NCBI RefSeq assembly: GCF_900880675.1
Contig: NC_044192.1
Location: 2,444,561-2,508,560 of the forward strand
Source: Sparus aurata
Taxonomy: Eukaryota; Chordata; Actinopteri; Spariformes; Sparidae
Direction of reading: 5' to 3'
DNA length: 64,000 nucleotides
Position 1 is the stretch's first letter. Each line of letters starts with the position of its first letter. The translations under genes and the position numbers were made by a program. Below the pieces are notes generated by a model, which saw only the letters and a list, made by a program, of their open reading frames with translations, was not told where the DNA came from and ran no database searches. Shown here piece by piece: positions 1-13,300 of the stretch.

Positions 1-197
1 ATTCCTCAAACCTATTTGCCAGGAAATTCTATGTTGTAGATTTCATTGCTGAACTTGGAAACTCCAGATCTATTCTTTCTGCAGAAGTGTTTAAATGTGT
101 GTGAGATCTGGTGATGAAGACCATGAGATGTGGTTTAAGGTAGATTAGAAGTATGTTGTAGTGAGTTTGCCCTGAGTTAAAATGTCTTACAGCGTTT

Positions 198-505
198 TTA
201 AAGGAGCACTCTGGAGTTTTAGACATTTTAATCAGAAGAGGAAGATCTTCTTTGTGTGACATTTTTTTATGCCAAAACAAACTCAACAAACAAAGCCTTT
301 TTTAAATGACTGAATAAACAATATCATATGGTTTTACTTTGTTTATATGTGGAGGACCCTGCCACCCTTTCCTCTAAGAACAGCTTGTTTATTCACTTAT
401 GGAAAAAAGAAATATGTCTTTGTATTATTACCTCATTCATATTGTAAATAGTTAGAGTTAGTAGAGTTTGAATTTCTTATCCAAAACTACATAGAGCATC
501 CCTGA
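198..505 (+). mobile_element. Diverged copy of a TTAA-flanked MITE (same family as the elements upstream of TRIM 2-5)
   Basis: The left end reads TTAA then AGGAGCACTCTGGAGTTT, and the middle has the same landmarks as the elements at 36619, 43804, 52551 and 59864: a TTTACTTTGTTTATATGTGG stretch, a GGACCCTGCCACC block and AGAACAGCTTGTTTATTCAC. The right end (AAACTACATAGAGCATCC) is degraded. This shows the family is dispersed and not private to the TRIM array. Non-coding, no transposase seen. TTAA flanks suggest a piggyBac- or Kolobok-type mobiliser, which is inference. Confidence 0.7.
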
Positions 506-600
506 TAAGATAAGAGACTTTATTGATGCCTTACTGGAGAAATGTTATTGTTACAGAAGTTCAAGAGTCAGAAGCAGAAGGGAAATAATCTAATTCCAGT
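500..600 (+). repeat. Possible LINE/SINE 3'-tail fragment
   Basis: GATAAGATAAGAGACTTTATTGATGCC followed by GGAGAAATG and a TTGTTACAG box resembles the shared 3' tail of fish L2/Maui-type LINEs and their SINEs (ACTTTATTGATCCC ... GGGAAATT ... TTACAG). Recognition is by eye from a short stretch only. Confidence 0.35.
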
Positions 601-940
601 GACAGAAAAAAAGAAAAAGGAAAATGAAACAAGATTAAATGAAATAATAGAAAAACAAATAATAATACTAATAAACTTTTACGTTTATTTCATCGCCATT
701 CAGACCCAAGACAATTAAAAGTGCTTTACAGGAACAGAAATGCATTAAATCAACACAAAACACATTTAGAACAAGTTCAAACCGCATTTAAAAGACAACA
801 TAAACAAAAGTCAAAAATAAACAATTCCAGATAAGAATGTATTTAAGTTTTTCTTAGTTATATCAGTTCAAATTATAAGGATAAATCGCGGTTATATTGA
901 GAAATACATTTGAAAGAAGCCAACAACACCAAACTCGCCT
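601..940. other. AT-rich intergenic DNA, no gene seen
   Basis: A-rich, low-complexity sequence just upstream of the DCAF1 CpG-rich promoter. I see no coding frame, RNA gene or clear repeat. Confidence 0.5.
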
Positions 941-1181
941 CTGAACCACAACTCCCATCAGGCGCTTCGCCGTGTGTCGTCATCTAACGTCGACTGTCGT
1001 GCAGTGACGTCGCGTACGGCCGCCGGGAGAAGTTTGAAAATAAACGTGAAACTTTTTTTTTTCCCCTGAACGTTTAATGTCAGCGTGGTTTCATCTGTTC
1101 CCCTTTTTACGGCGAATTTGGCGGAACTAGTTCGAGCGACCGGTCGAAGCGGGACCGTGAACGCGGGACGCTTCTCTTCCG
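940..1181 (+). promoter_or_regulatory. DCAF1 CpG-rich promoter and first noncoding exon
   Basis: Base composition changes sharply here from AT-rich to CpG-rich. ACCACAACTCCCATCAGGC at 945-963 matches the long ZNF143/THAP11-type core promoter site (ACTACAATTCCCAGCATGC) at most positions. TGACGTCG at 1005-1012 is a CRE-like site, and TTTGGCGG at 1117-1124 is E2F-like. No TATA box is apparent, as expected for a housekeeping gene. A good splice donor (CCG/GTGAGTGTG) near 1181/1182 could end a noncoding exon 1. A second possible 5' UTR exon lies at about 1580-1639 (CTTACAG acceptor, AGG/GTGAGTATG donor). Transcription start is inferred. Confidence 0.6.
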
Positions 1182-2064
1182 GTGAGTGTGTCACATTATA
1201 AACTGTTATCTTTGCTAGCTGGAGCTGTTTGTGTGCGTGACTGTGACATGAGGCGGCGGACTGTCAACATGCTGCCTTGTCCGCTCCTCCCGCTGCTCTC
1301 AGGGACAGTTTAGCAGCTTATAGCTTCACACAACACGAACCAGAAGGACCCGGGCTGTGTGTGTTTTAACCCTACGAGGACATGAAGGAGACCCGGAGGA
1401 CGCGGTGTGAATTTGGGAGAGTTAGCTTAAGTTTGCTAACTGTCACCTCTTTGCCGCGTTAGCTCGGCTCACACAGCAGCCAGTGTCCTCTGAGCCAGCT
1501 GTCCTGACCAGAGGACACCTGTTGGTTCTGGATTCACACAGCAACAACGGAGGCTTTCTCAACTCTGATAATCTCTTACAGTTTCTGAAACTGCCCGCTC
1601 AGTAATGCCTCAGCGTCGAGCCACACTCAGACACCTGAGGGTGAGTATGAGCACTGGAGACAAACAGGGAGAAGTTCATCTCACAGAGAGTAACAGGTGG
1701 AAGTGAACCTGTCACACACCTACACGTTTCTATCAGAGCCCGACTCATATGAAGATTTTAGGGCTGATGCCAATATCCAATATTGATTTATCGACCAATA
1801 TACACACATTTATTTGCAATGAACCCTCAAATGTGGCAATAAAACACAATTGTGGAAAGATATTTTATAGTTTAACAAGAAACTTCTTTGTAAACTGACA
1901 GCAGTGCACTGAAACAGTAAAGTAATAATCATAAATCTTCCAGTGTTGAGAAGTATGGCCTTAAAATAATGTCCTGATAGTTTTTTTTATTATTATTTTA
2001 TTTATTTATTTATTCGGACATGTTTAAGACAAAATAAGACAATAAAATAAATTTGAAAAAAAAT

Positions 2065-2067
<3 letters not shown>

Positions 2068-2106
<39 letters not shown>
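2068..2106 (+). repeat. (AAT)n microsatellite
   Basis: About 13 uninterrupted AAT units in DCAF1 intron 1, inside the hAT-like element. It produces a spurious poly-leucine frame on the minus strand. Confidence 0.95.
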
Positions 2107-2108
<2 letters not shown>

Positions 2109-2224
2109 AAAAGCAAACAAGCTTTGAAAACATCGGGCATACAGCAAATCACTAAATCCCACCAGAGAAAAGCAAACAAATATTTCATGTCCGAAAATAG
2201 TTTTAGGCTTCATTGCAACACACA

Positions 2225-2795
2225 ATATATTGTGTACTGGGTATCACCAGGTACCTCGCGATACGATACTATCACGATATTTTGCCCACGATAACGATAA
2301 TATCACGATACAGCGATTCTGCGATAATCGATATATTGCAAGAAATTTCATCCACGATACATCACGATATGTGTCACTGAAGAAATTCAGAATTTATTGA
2401 CTGAACTGAATCCTTTTCACAGGAATTACAAAACATTGTCAATCAATTTCACATGAATGACAGCCAAGTAAACAAAGAGTATATTGCACAGCGTCTCTTC
2501 TTAACACACACACTGACTACAACTATCATTAAATATCTATATGTGTGGGTTTCAGAGCTACTTAAACCATTTTTTAAATTTTATTTGGTTGTATACCTAT
2601 GTTTGAATAAAGATGAAGCTGTCCTCCGAAGAGGGGTGGTGGTGGGCCAAAAAAAAAAAAAAAAAAAAAAGACGTTTTTTTTTTGTTTTTTTACATTTTT
2701 AAATATCGATATTTGGCACCAGTGTATCGAAAACGTAACTCAAGACGAAATATCGCGATATATCGTAGTATCGATATTTTGGCACACCCCTACAA
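2225..2795. mobile_element. Nested CGATA-rich DNA-transposon remnant
   Basis: Dense short CGATA/TATCG words at both ends form diffuse inverted repeats (CTCGCGATACGATAC near 2257; ATATCGCGATATATCG near 2750). The right end TTTTGGCACACCCCT is a common end of fish hAT-type MITEs. A 22-base A run lies at 2649-2670. No coding capacity. Confidence 0.5.
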
Positions 2796-3305
2796 TATAT
2801 ATCTATATATTTTGAAAAGTATTAAATATCACAGTAGAAATAGAAAGGATGACTGTTGGCACTTTTGTTCACAAAGTATGAACTCAGTAATCATCAGTTA
2901 TGTGAATATAATGAGTAATTAGGTAAATACAGTTATAAAAACAAGTAGAACAGTCTGGTACGTCACTTGACTTGAATGCAGCTTTAAAACCAGGAGAAGA
3001 CGACACTAATAACTAATCATGATATAACGATATCTATCATGACAGTGATATATATAGTAAACATTTACCAGCCCTAAAATCATCTTCTTTTCCATTATGT
3101 TCTTTAAAACCAAAAAGTTTTCATATATATATGAGTCGGGCTCTAGTTTCTACACCTTCTTCTTCAGGTATATCACTTTCTTTACATCACTTCTGACTCT
3201 TCTATTCCTCCTATTATTATCATTTTTCCCCTGTTACACCTCCAACCTCACTTCTCCCAGCAAATGTTCTACCTAAGCCGAAATTTGGAACCATATTTAT
3301 TCTCC

Positions 3306-3650
3306 TTAGAGCTGCAACGATCAGCACATTAAATGAGTAGTCAATCGAAAGACGATCAGTCGTGAAGTATTTTTGTTTTTCAAGCAAAAATAACCATAAC
3401 ATCTTAAATTTGAGGATTTTGCTGTTTTCTTCACAATTTATGACAGAAAATGGAGATTCTTTAGATTGTGTACTGTCTGTTTGAGAAAATTACCAATTTG
3501 AAGAATTACTTTTGACTTTTGGAAATTGTGATGAGCATTTTTCACAATGTTTTGATATTTTAAAGACAAAAAGAAACAATTTATTGTGAATATAATCAGC
3601 AGATTAAATGTTAATTAAAAAAAAAAACATAATGAGTTGCAGCCCAAGTT
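3306..3650. mobile_element. Short hAT-like MITE (DCAF1 intron 1)
   Basis: Starts with AGAGCTGCAACGAT and ends with GAGTTGCAGCCC, i.e. imperfect GCTGCAAC inverted termini around about 330 bp of AT-rich noncoding DNA. This is a common architecture in fish genomes. Target duplication not resolved. Confidence 0.5.
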
Positions 3651-4332
3651 CTCAAAAAAGACACATGCATGATGATGATGGTGACACTGGTGAGTCTCCT
3701 GGTCGAGACGGATGATATGGCTCAAATTATTACTATAGAAATGTGGAGATTAATAAAATAAAATGATCAGTTTGTTGCTTTTTATCACACTGGAGTCACA
3801 CAGTGAGGCAGAAGGCTGAATGTATAGAAATCAACCCATAAGAGTCGTGGGCTCAGTTCACTTCAACAGAACTTCTTGTTGGAGGGTTAAACAGCTTTGA
3901 ATCATCCTGCAGACACCTTTCAGATTAAAGAGCGTATCAGATAATTTATATAACTTTCCACCAACTGACAACCTGACATTCACACCCACTGTGATTCGTC
4001 AGGAAGGAGGCAGGGTTGATTTATTTTTTTCAGACCTTTCATCATCATTTCTGTCACTTCTCATGTCGACGAACACTCTGGACGTCTTCCAGCAGAGACT
4101 GTTTGAAAATGTGCATCCTGTATTAAAGCCATGATCTGACCTGAGCGTTACACTTTTTAATGTTAAGGAAGGAAATCTGAATTCAGTCACATTTACAGGG
4201 AACTCAACATTACAAGTAATCTTAAACCTTTTTGCTCATCCTCCCTCTCTTCAACCATCTTTACTCCTCCTTTTCCACCCTCACTTGTCTCTCCTCTTTC
4301 TCTCCTCCTCCTCTCTTCCTTCTGTCTTCCAG
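3651..4332 (+). other. Remainder of DCAF1 intron 1
   Basis: Intronic DNA ending in a long pyrimidine tract (about 4236-4330) and the CTTCCAG acceptor at 4326-4332. No other feature recognised. Confidence 0.6.
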
Positions 4333-4338
4333 TCAGCG

Positions 4339-7300
4339 ATGTCTAACCCTCAAGAAGAGCCGTCGGCTGCCGTGTCGGCTCTCCTGTCGTCGGCCTTGTC
4401 GGCTGCCGTGTCGGCTGCCATGGCAGTAGCCATGTCTGTGGACGCTAAGGCGGATCTTGCGACGCTGCTCGACGAATGGGAAGAAGCGCAGCAGGGCACC
4501 ACAGAGCAGCTGGTGTCCATCCTCACCAAGTCAGCAGAGATTTCATTTGTTTCATGAGATCAGACACAGAGGGCTTCTTGTTAGACTCTCTGTTCATGTT
4601 TCTGTGTCGTCTGCAGAATATCTGAGCTGATTGAACGGGAGACAGCCGAGTATCACAAAGCCGACCCCGATCCGTTCGATGACCGTCATCCAGGTTATCA
4701 TCCATTTACACTGTCTTTTTTTATTACACTCCAAACAGTTTCTAAAGCACAAGTTTGTTTACCTGATCTGGAGCCTGATGTGGTTCATGTAAATGTGTCA
4801 GTCAGAAGCGTGCCTTCTCATTGGTTGTTGAGGTTCTGACTCATGTGTCACCTTTCAGGTCGGGCGGATCCAGACTGCATGCTGGGACAGCTCCTGAAGA
4901 TGCTCTTTATGAATGATGACTTCACTAACGCGGTGAGGACTGACGGGTCTCTTATTGAACTGTGTGATGATCGTCAGAGTGTGAAGGACGAGTTTAGTTC
5001 TTTCTCAAACAAAGAGTGTGTATGAACCCAAAACACACCTTTTTGGCGTTGAATACCCAGAGATATTTAGTTTACACCGAACAGAATAAAACAGAAAATC
5101 TTCACATTTGAGAAACTGGAACCAAAAAACTTGTTAAATAATTGATTATCTATTTATTTCAACTAACACATTTTGCACGATCAGATATTCAGCTTCATTT
5201 AAACAGCCAGACAAAGACTTTGTGGGCTGTGACACAATTACAATCCGCTTCTTTTCTTTTTAAAGCTCCTGTCCGTCTTCTCCCTCGTCTCCACTGCACC
5301 ACACTTGCATGACTCCTTTATTTTTACTGCTGGAATAAACAGAGGAGCTATTTAAAACTAACTTTGTGTAACTAAGTTTGAGTTGCTACAAAAACTGGCT
5401 CGACTACATTTCTATGTTTGTTTTCCAGCTGATGGACACGTATATAATGACGAGCAGAGAGCTGGAGCTCAACACGGCCGCCTGTCGTCTGCTTCAGAAC
5501 ATCATGCCGGGCCTGGAGACGTCCGCCGTCTTCCAGGAGAAGGTACAGCTGTAGAAGACGCACGATGTCAAAGACGGCTCGGCTTTATTAGACTGTGAAC
5601 TACATCATAGCGTGTTTGTCATACTTATAACTTGTGTGATAACTTGTGCTCGAATCAGCTCTAAGATATGATGTGTGTGTGAGACAGGAAGGTCTGGTTA
5701 AGAAGTTGTTCACGTGGGCTCGTGAAGCAGAACGGCCGCTGAACATCTACGCCACGGGCCTGCTGGCCAGAGCCATGAGCAACCAGGAAGTGGCGGCCAG
5801 CTACGGAGAGGAGAACGCTCAGCTGGTGGGTCCCAGATCCTGTCGTTCACTGCACTATCTCACCTTTTATACCCTCAACTTAATTAGAGTTTGAACACTA
5901 GATGCTACTGTAGCGTAAAACACAGTCTTGAAAAAAAAACCTTCACGGTTCTGACAAAATCACCTGTTTCCAACCAACATCCAGGTACCCATCATGATTT
6001 CACGCCTTCATAGGCTACAAGCTGAAGATGCCAAGAGTAGCTTAAGTCCCACCAAGAATCTACCTCAGGACTCTCAGGTCGACACAACCAAAACCTCAAA
6101 CATCTCAACAGACCAGCAAGACAAGATGGAGGGGGAAGATGAGGGAGAGGATGGAGAGAGCAGCAGAGCAGCAGCAAACACCAAGTCCAAACCTTTGTCT
6201 CAGCTCGGCCCGGCTCTGAAGAATGGCGGCTGCAGCAGCAGCAGCGGTGGATCCAGCTCGACCCGACTGCTTCCAGACTTTGTTTACCAAGCGAGCCCAG
6301 TCTCCAGGGAGACGGAGGACAGGCAGGGAGGAAGAGGAGGAGTGAAGAGACGGGCCGTGAAGGAGAACGGGAGGAAGGCGAAGCAGAAAATCAACTTCAC
6401 CTCCTCCTCCGGCAAGACAGAGGACGAGGGGGAGAGAGGCGATGCCAGCGAGCAGCCGGCCAACAGCACCTCCTGGTCCGAGATGAGCTCCATGGTGATC
6501 GGCTCCGACTACAGCCTCTCTCCGCTCAGCTTGGCCATGGAGCAGAGACTCATCCTGCAGTATCTGACGCCGCTCGGAGATTACCAGGATGTGAGACTCA
6601 AAAACACAAAACAACACAACACAACACCCTGTAAAATGAAAGTGTTTGTCTCCACATGCAGGAGCGACTCGTCTTAAATCCTCCGTAGCTCATTTATCTT
6701 TGTCTCTTCTGCAGCTGCTTGCCTTCTTCATGCGGCTGGACGCCTTGTCGCTGATGATGAATTACATCGACCTCAGGCAGACCAAAGACGTCCAGCTCAT
6801 CTTTGACGCCCTCCTGGTAAGATTGTCTTTCTCAGACGCCACCAAAACATTATGGATGTAGAAGGAAGTTCGCTGAAGTGAGCAGATCATTTTTGTCCAC
6901 AGATGTTAGTTCACTCTCCAGTTCAAATGTCACCTCCAAATAATACGACAACAATTATCTCAAGCTGTCAGTATATAGCAGAAAGCAGTTTGGAGTTTGC
7001 TGGATATCTTTTAAGGAAGTGAGCAGATATTTATTAAATTCTTATCAAAGCTGAGGATGATTTCATTAAAATTTTGAAGTAATTTTTGTGATTTTCTTTT
7101 GAGATCATAGAAATCTGTTGACCTTTTTAAAATGAAGTGTTGCCAAATGTTCTTATGGTGTTAAAGGTTTGTTTACGCCGGTTAACTTCTTGTGTTTGAC
7201 AGTTGGATTTTCTCTTTGCGAATCAAACTTCTGAATTATCTTATGAAAATAGTGTTTTTTATGGTTAGACGAGTTCTGAGTCCGTCTTTTATCTGGCTCC

Positions 7301-10300
7301 TCGTTCGGTCCTCCTGCTGCTCCCCACAGAGGAGCTGCACGTCTGTGTGAGGAGGATAAGATGAAGCTTTGAAGGAGGAGAAGAGCCACAGAAAGATAGT
7401 GAAGACATTTATAAACTTTACTCAGAGGACTCTCAGTTTTAAACCACAAAAGTGTCCAATTCTGTGCCTGATTTTTCATTTAGACAGATGTTTTGTAAGC
7501 AGAAAATGTGCAGGTGTTATTAATTCTTAGATTTAATTTATGTTTTGAATATTTTGAACTATTTTTTCTTGCCTTTCAATCCAGTGTAATATTAGCTCAA
7601 CATTTATTTATGTGTTTTTTGACTTTGACTTGCTGTGACAGTGAAGCTCGTCAGCTTGTTGTGGTCTGTCAATTTAAAAAAAACTGAAGTCTATCATCAT
7701 TTATTGTTGAATAGATGCATAATGTATCCGCCACTTATCTGTGTCAGTATGAAACATGGAGCCTACATTACCCACAATGCACCACATCCACTGAATGACA
7801 TCACTGGAGGCAGATTATCAGATAACATGCAGTGAAAAGGTTTTATTCTACCTTTTCCACATACAGTTGTTCTCCTCAGGACCTGAAAACAAATCTGGTG
7901 GAATTACCCTTTTTAATGAACATAAACCTCACTAGGATCCAACTGTATGAGGTGCTACAGCCTCTCTGTAGATAATATCGTTGGTTAAAACCAGATTTTT
8001 CATTCTTGTGGATGCAGATTACACGCTGAGCAGGACTGTCGTTACACCTTACACTTTGTTTCAAAGCGGTGAGTTTGTCTCTTGTGTCTCTCGTCAGTAT
8101 CTCGCCTCGCTGCTCCTCCATAAGAAGTTTGCGGCGGAGTTCATCGCTCGCGGAGGAGTGCAGAAACTTCTGGAGATCCCGCGGCCGTCGATGGCGGCGA
8201 CCGGAGTGTCACTGTGCCTGTACTACCTGGCGTACAATCAGGACTCTCTGGAGAGGGTACGTCACATACGCACACAGCACATCTTCACAAGTGTTGATGA
8301 GGCTGATGAGGCTTTAATTTGTTTTAGAATCTGGGTTTTGAGAAATGAGACGGAGCTTTTATGTCCTGTTGTGTGTTTGTAGGTGTGCACGCTGCAGGAC
8401 GGCGTGCTGTCAGACATGGTGGCGTACGCTCTGTGGCTGCTGGAGTCGTCCCACGCTGCAGGCGTCTGCCACGCCACCATGTTTTTCTCCATTTCCTTCT
8501 CCTTCAGAGCCGTGCTGCAGCTCTTTGACCGCCAGGACGGCCTGCGCAGGCTCGTCAACTTGGTCAGAACTAAATTCTTTATCGATTTTAACATGAATAT
8601 TTTGTCACCTGTGTTCTCTGGAAACCTTTACATGTTGGTGGGTCTCCTTCTCTTCATGCAGATCAGCACTTTGGAGATCCTGAACACAGAGAACGAGGTG
8701 TCCTTGATGAGCGATGACCAGGTGTTCTCCAGCCGGCAGACAGCCAAACACACCTGCATGGCCCTGCGCAGGTAATGTGTCAAATGTGTATGAGTCACAT
8801 CATCATCACAACAAGAGACCAGCTTTATTTATGTAGGGCAGCCGGTTAGCACCAGACTGGTTCCATCGACACAGCCTGAAGCCAGAAAATGATCTGTGAC
8901 AAACACAACGAATCTGCAGACGTAAAGAGCAAATGTTGGGTTATAACTGAGCTACACATCGCATTAGAGCCCTGCGCGGGACTGTTTTCTTCATCCCGCT
9001 CCCGCTGAATTTCTGACCATTACTGCCCGCACCTGCAAAACTCTGAGACTTTATGCATGCACAATAATAGAGATGCATTAATTTTGTGTTTTCTCCTGTC
9101 CTGCAGGAGAAAATTTTATCATTATTTCATTTTATAGGCTGTTAATAAAGAGACTCATGGGGGTGTTTGTTTCGTTTCCCTGGGCTGCGTGTCTTTTGAC
9201 GCACTGGTCAGGAATAGCGCTCCTATTTCGTTGTTTTTATTTAACTTTTAATGAAATAAAGGCTGTTTCATATTCTATTCTCCTCCTCTGTATTTTATTT
9301 ATTTTTCTACCTTTATATAATCGCACAGTGATTGAGGTTAAGGTCTCTTTTCTAAGACAGACCTGAATAAGAAACAATAACATTATTTTTTCTGTTGTAG
9401 AAACCTTGTTTTAGCTTTTTTTCTACTTCATTTGTTGACTCCGTCATCCTGTCGCTCCCGCAGTGTTTGTTTTAGCCGCCCGTTCCCGCCCGCAGCAAAG
9501 TTCAAACTGCCCGCTCCCGCGAGATTTGGGATGGGTCCCGCGGGTTGTAAAGTCAGAGTTAGAACAGTGTGTAACTAAAGTGGCCTGTAAAGACGGACTA
9601 GTGAGTAGATGAGTCTCCGTGTTCGCTGTGAGGACGTTTAATGTCCCCGACAACCTCTGTAGTCTCATTCAGACTTTAAAACAAACTTCAAAATTCACAA
9701 GTGATGGATGTTTTATACACAGGGTTCGTACGGGTGCTTGAAATCCTTGAAAGTGCTTGAATTTCAATGTTGTGTTTTCAAGGTCTGAAAAGTGCTTGAC
9801 ATTATAACTCTGTGTCTTGGCAACATTGGAATCAGACTGGATAGTTTTCTTATTACAAGGAGAAATAAAATCTGTGTGTGTGTATCATCACACACACAAC
9901 CTGGTAGCATTAGAGAAGGATGGCTGAGGAGAAGGTGAATTTGATGCAATTTGGACTGATGACACGTTCAATATTAATAAACTGTGATGAATAAGCGAAA
10001 AGCTTATAAAAGTTTATGTCAAAAAAGAAAATTACAGGGTGATCTCAGGTCTCTCTTTGTCTCGGTGCAAGTGTACCTGAAGAACACCAAGTGGCTTCCC
10101 TTTTTTTGGATAAAACTTTGTGTTCTCCTTTAATTTCTAAAATTTTTGCTGTCATGAAACATCATTTTTGATGTTTACAGCAAAATACAATGTACATAAT
10201 TGTGATAAAAAGTGAAAAAAATAATCATGAGTATATATTCCTGTAGATATGTATTTTACCCCAGCGACAAGGTGCTGGAAAATGTTGTAAATGACCCTTA

Positions 10301-13300
10301 AAAGTGCTTGAAAACTGCCTGAATTTGACCTTGAAAAATGTGTACGAACCCTGTATACATAACTGCAGCACAGACATGCTATTTTATCATACATTTAAAA
10401 GCATAAATTAATTTCTGATTTGGTTTAAAGTCAGAGGGTTTGTGTCTGTAGTCGTGCTGATGTTATAAAAGCTACATACCTGACTGCACCTTCTCTCTTT
10501 ACCTGTTTGAAGCAACACCGTATAACTGAATCCACTGACTACATGAGTTGATTAGTGATTTGACTCTTCAGGTATTTTGAAGCTCACCTGGCTGTGAAGG
10601 CTGAGCTGGTCAAACAGTCGCTGCACTCAGATGGAGGCACCGTCGTTCCTCAGCAGCCGTTTTACAAGGTCAGAAACGATTATCATCATCCTGATTGTAC
10701 GGAGCTGTTAGACTGGAACCAGAAGTGTGATACCGTGTGTTCTTCTTCTTCTTTTGTTTCCAGGCGTACTCGTACACCAGAGAGCAGGTGATCGAGATGA
10801 TGGAGTTCCTGATCGAGTGTGGACCTCAGCTTCACTGGGAGGCGGTGGAGGTTTTCTACAAACTGTCCTGTGTCCCTTTAATGCTGCAGCTCATATCAGC
10901 AGCCTGCGACTGGAGGACGTACTACGGCAGGTAGAGTCAATGAAAATCAGTCAAAGTCAAAATGATCCCTCGGTTGTTTGTTTCAGTGCTTGATCTGTGT
11001 ATCCGTCTGTCCAGGAGTGACACGGTGCGGTATGCGCTGGACATCCTGGCGATCCTGGTGGTGGTCCCTAAAGTCCAGTTGGTGCTTGCGGACACTATCG
11101 AGGTTCTGGATGAAACCAGGTCGCCTGTTTCCACTGTGGGTCAGTACAAGTCTCTGTTTTTACACCTTCAGTTGAAGTCTTTGGATCTTTTTGTCCTGCA
11201 GGTGGATGAATACGTTTGTTTTATCTGCTGCAGGCATGAGCGTCATTTTGGGAGTCGCAGAGGGCGAAGTGTTCGTCAACGATGCCGAGATCCAGAAGTC
11301 TGCGCTACAGGTGAGCAGCTGGCTCTGATCAGTGATCGATGCTGACATGTATGACCGAGTTTATTGTCTGCCAATCCCAATTGAGGCGCATAAAAGTGGA
11401 AAATTTGGAAAATTAGAAACCACTGACATAGTTAACAGTCTAAAAACAGTCTTCTCAGGGAAAACTCTCAATAAAATGTTACTGATAAACAATCAAACAG
11501 TCTGTGTGTTTCTTTCTTGTCTGTCATCTTGACTCCTGTCTCTCCTCTGTTTCCACACACAGGTGATAGCAAACTGTGTGTGTGCTCCAGACCAGAGCCT
11601 CAACACTGTGGGTGCGTTTGCTGTCGCCCCCCTCAGGCCGTCTCTCCACCCCCAGCAGCCCCCCGCCCCCCACAACAGAGTGCTGGCCCACATGTGGCAG
11701 GTAGTGCAGAACAACAACGGCATAAAGGTGAGAATGAAAGGAGAGTTATATCGATGTGCAGAGCATTAGTAGGAAATAAAGCAAAGAGAAAATACTGCTC
11801 GAGGCTGCTGACACTGTGATGAAGGTCATTTTATTGTGTCCTGTGAGAGAAACTTGTCCGGATTAAAGGGATATTCCGGTGTAAGTTTAATCCATGTTCT
11901 AAATCACAGTGAAACTGTGTTAGACTCCCTCTCGAGAGATCAAGTTAGCAGACCGCTAATTTACGGAGTTTTATCAACCTCAGAAACGACCGCACGACAA
12001 CAATACACTGCAGTAAATGGATCCAAATATAAACCGCCACCAAAAAGCCACAAATAATGCTCAGAACAGCACCAAACTTCAGCAACAGTACAAATAGGGT
12101 CTCAGCACATAGTCCGGGGCATCTAACCTCCGCTAGCTTAGCTGGATTTCTACTGAAAAGCTGACTAAATTTACCACTCTTCTGCTGCAGCTTCCTGTTG
12201 ACGGGAAGTCCCGACGAGTCGATTACCGAGTGCAGTAGAGTTCCGCGGCTCATGGATGAAAATGTATGATTATGACTCCATGGAAAAGCAATCAAAGTTC
12301 ATATGTGTCTTACCTGCCAGTTTATAACAGTTATTATCGAGAGCGGACAGGGAAAAGAACGGAATTGAGCATTTCTAACCGCACTCGGTAATCGTCGCGT
12401 CGGGACTTCCCCGACCCGGAAGCTGATGGAGGAGAGTTGAACTCTGTTTTTAGCTTCACAATAGAAATCCAGCTAAGCTAGCGGAGGTTAGATGCCCCGG
12501 ACTATGTGCTGAGACCCTATTTGTACTGTTGCTGAAGTTTGGTGCTGTTCTGAGCATTATTTGTGGCTTTTTGGTGGCGGTTTATATTTGGATCCATTTA
12601 CTGCAGTGTATTGTTGTCGTGCGGTCGTTTCTGAGGTTGATAAAACTCCGTAAATTAGCGGTCTGCTAACTTGATCTCTCGAGAGGGAGTCTAACACAGT
12701 TTCACGGTGATTTAGACCATGGATTAAACTTACACCGGAATATCCCTTTAAGGGAAATGCTGCATCAGTCAGATCAAACATTACAGGAACAACACATTTT
12801 GACTCTCCACCAGCACTCTGAGGCTAAATTTCAAAGTTCTACCCTTGAAATAAAACAGATGGTGAGTCCAACACTCTCCTCTCTGTCGCCTGCAGGTGCT
12901 TCTGTCTCTGCTGTCGGTGAAGATGCCGATCACGGATGCAGATCTGATCCGTGCTCTGGCCTGCAAGGCTCTGGTCGGACTCTCTCGCAGCTCAGCGATC
13001 CGACAAATCATCAGCAAGCTGCCGCTCTTCACCAGCAGCCACATTCAGCAGGTGAGCACAAGATCGCGACTCCGAGTCCAAAAGAAGTAGATTAAATGTA
13101 GATTCAGGAACTCTTAAAAAGATTTCATGCAAACATTCATACTCAAATCTGCCACACAAGCTCCGTGACTGCATCAAAGATCTGGATTCTGATACAGACA
13201 AAAGAAAAAAATTGTTAATTATCTGGAGGCGTGACAGAGGTGAATAACTGGGATTCAACCTACATCTCACCAACAAATACAACCTGTCACCGCCCACTAA

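Larger units (their letters stand above)
1734..3145 (+). mobile_element. hAT-like nonautonomous element with nested insertion (DCAF1 intron 1)
   Basis: The ends are perfect 16-bp inverted repeats, AGAGCCCGACTCATAT at 1735-1750 and its complement at 3129-3144. They are flanked by a near-perfect 8-bp duplication (GTTTCTAT at 1726-1733, GTTTCTAC at 3146-3153). Eight-base target duplications and CAG-type ends are hallmarks of the hAT superfamily. No transposase remains. An (AAT)n run and a second CGATA-rich element (2225-2795) sit inside it. Confidence 0.75.

Noticed and set aside
6105..6617. 170-aa minus frame opposite DCAF1 exon 5985-6590
   Set aside because: Antisense of a conserved coding exon; Leu/Ala-rich composition follows from the sense codons.
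11836..12781. Matching 73-74 aa frames on opposite strands at 11.8 and 12.7 kb
   Set aside because: Same sequence read from the two arms of the fold-back element.
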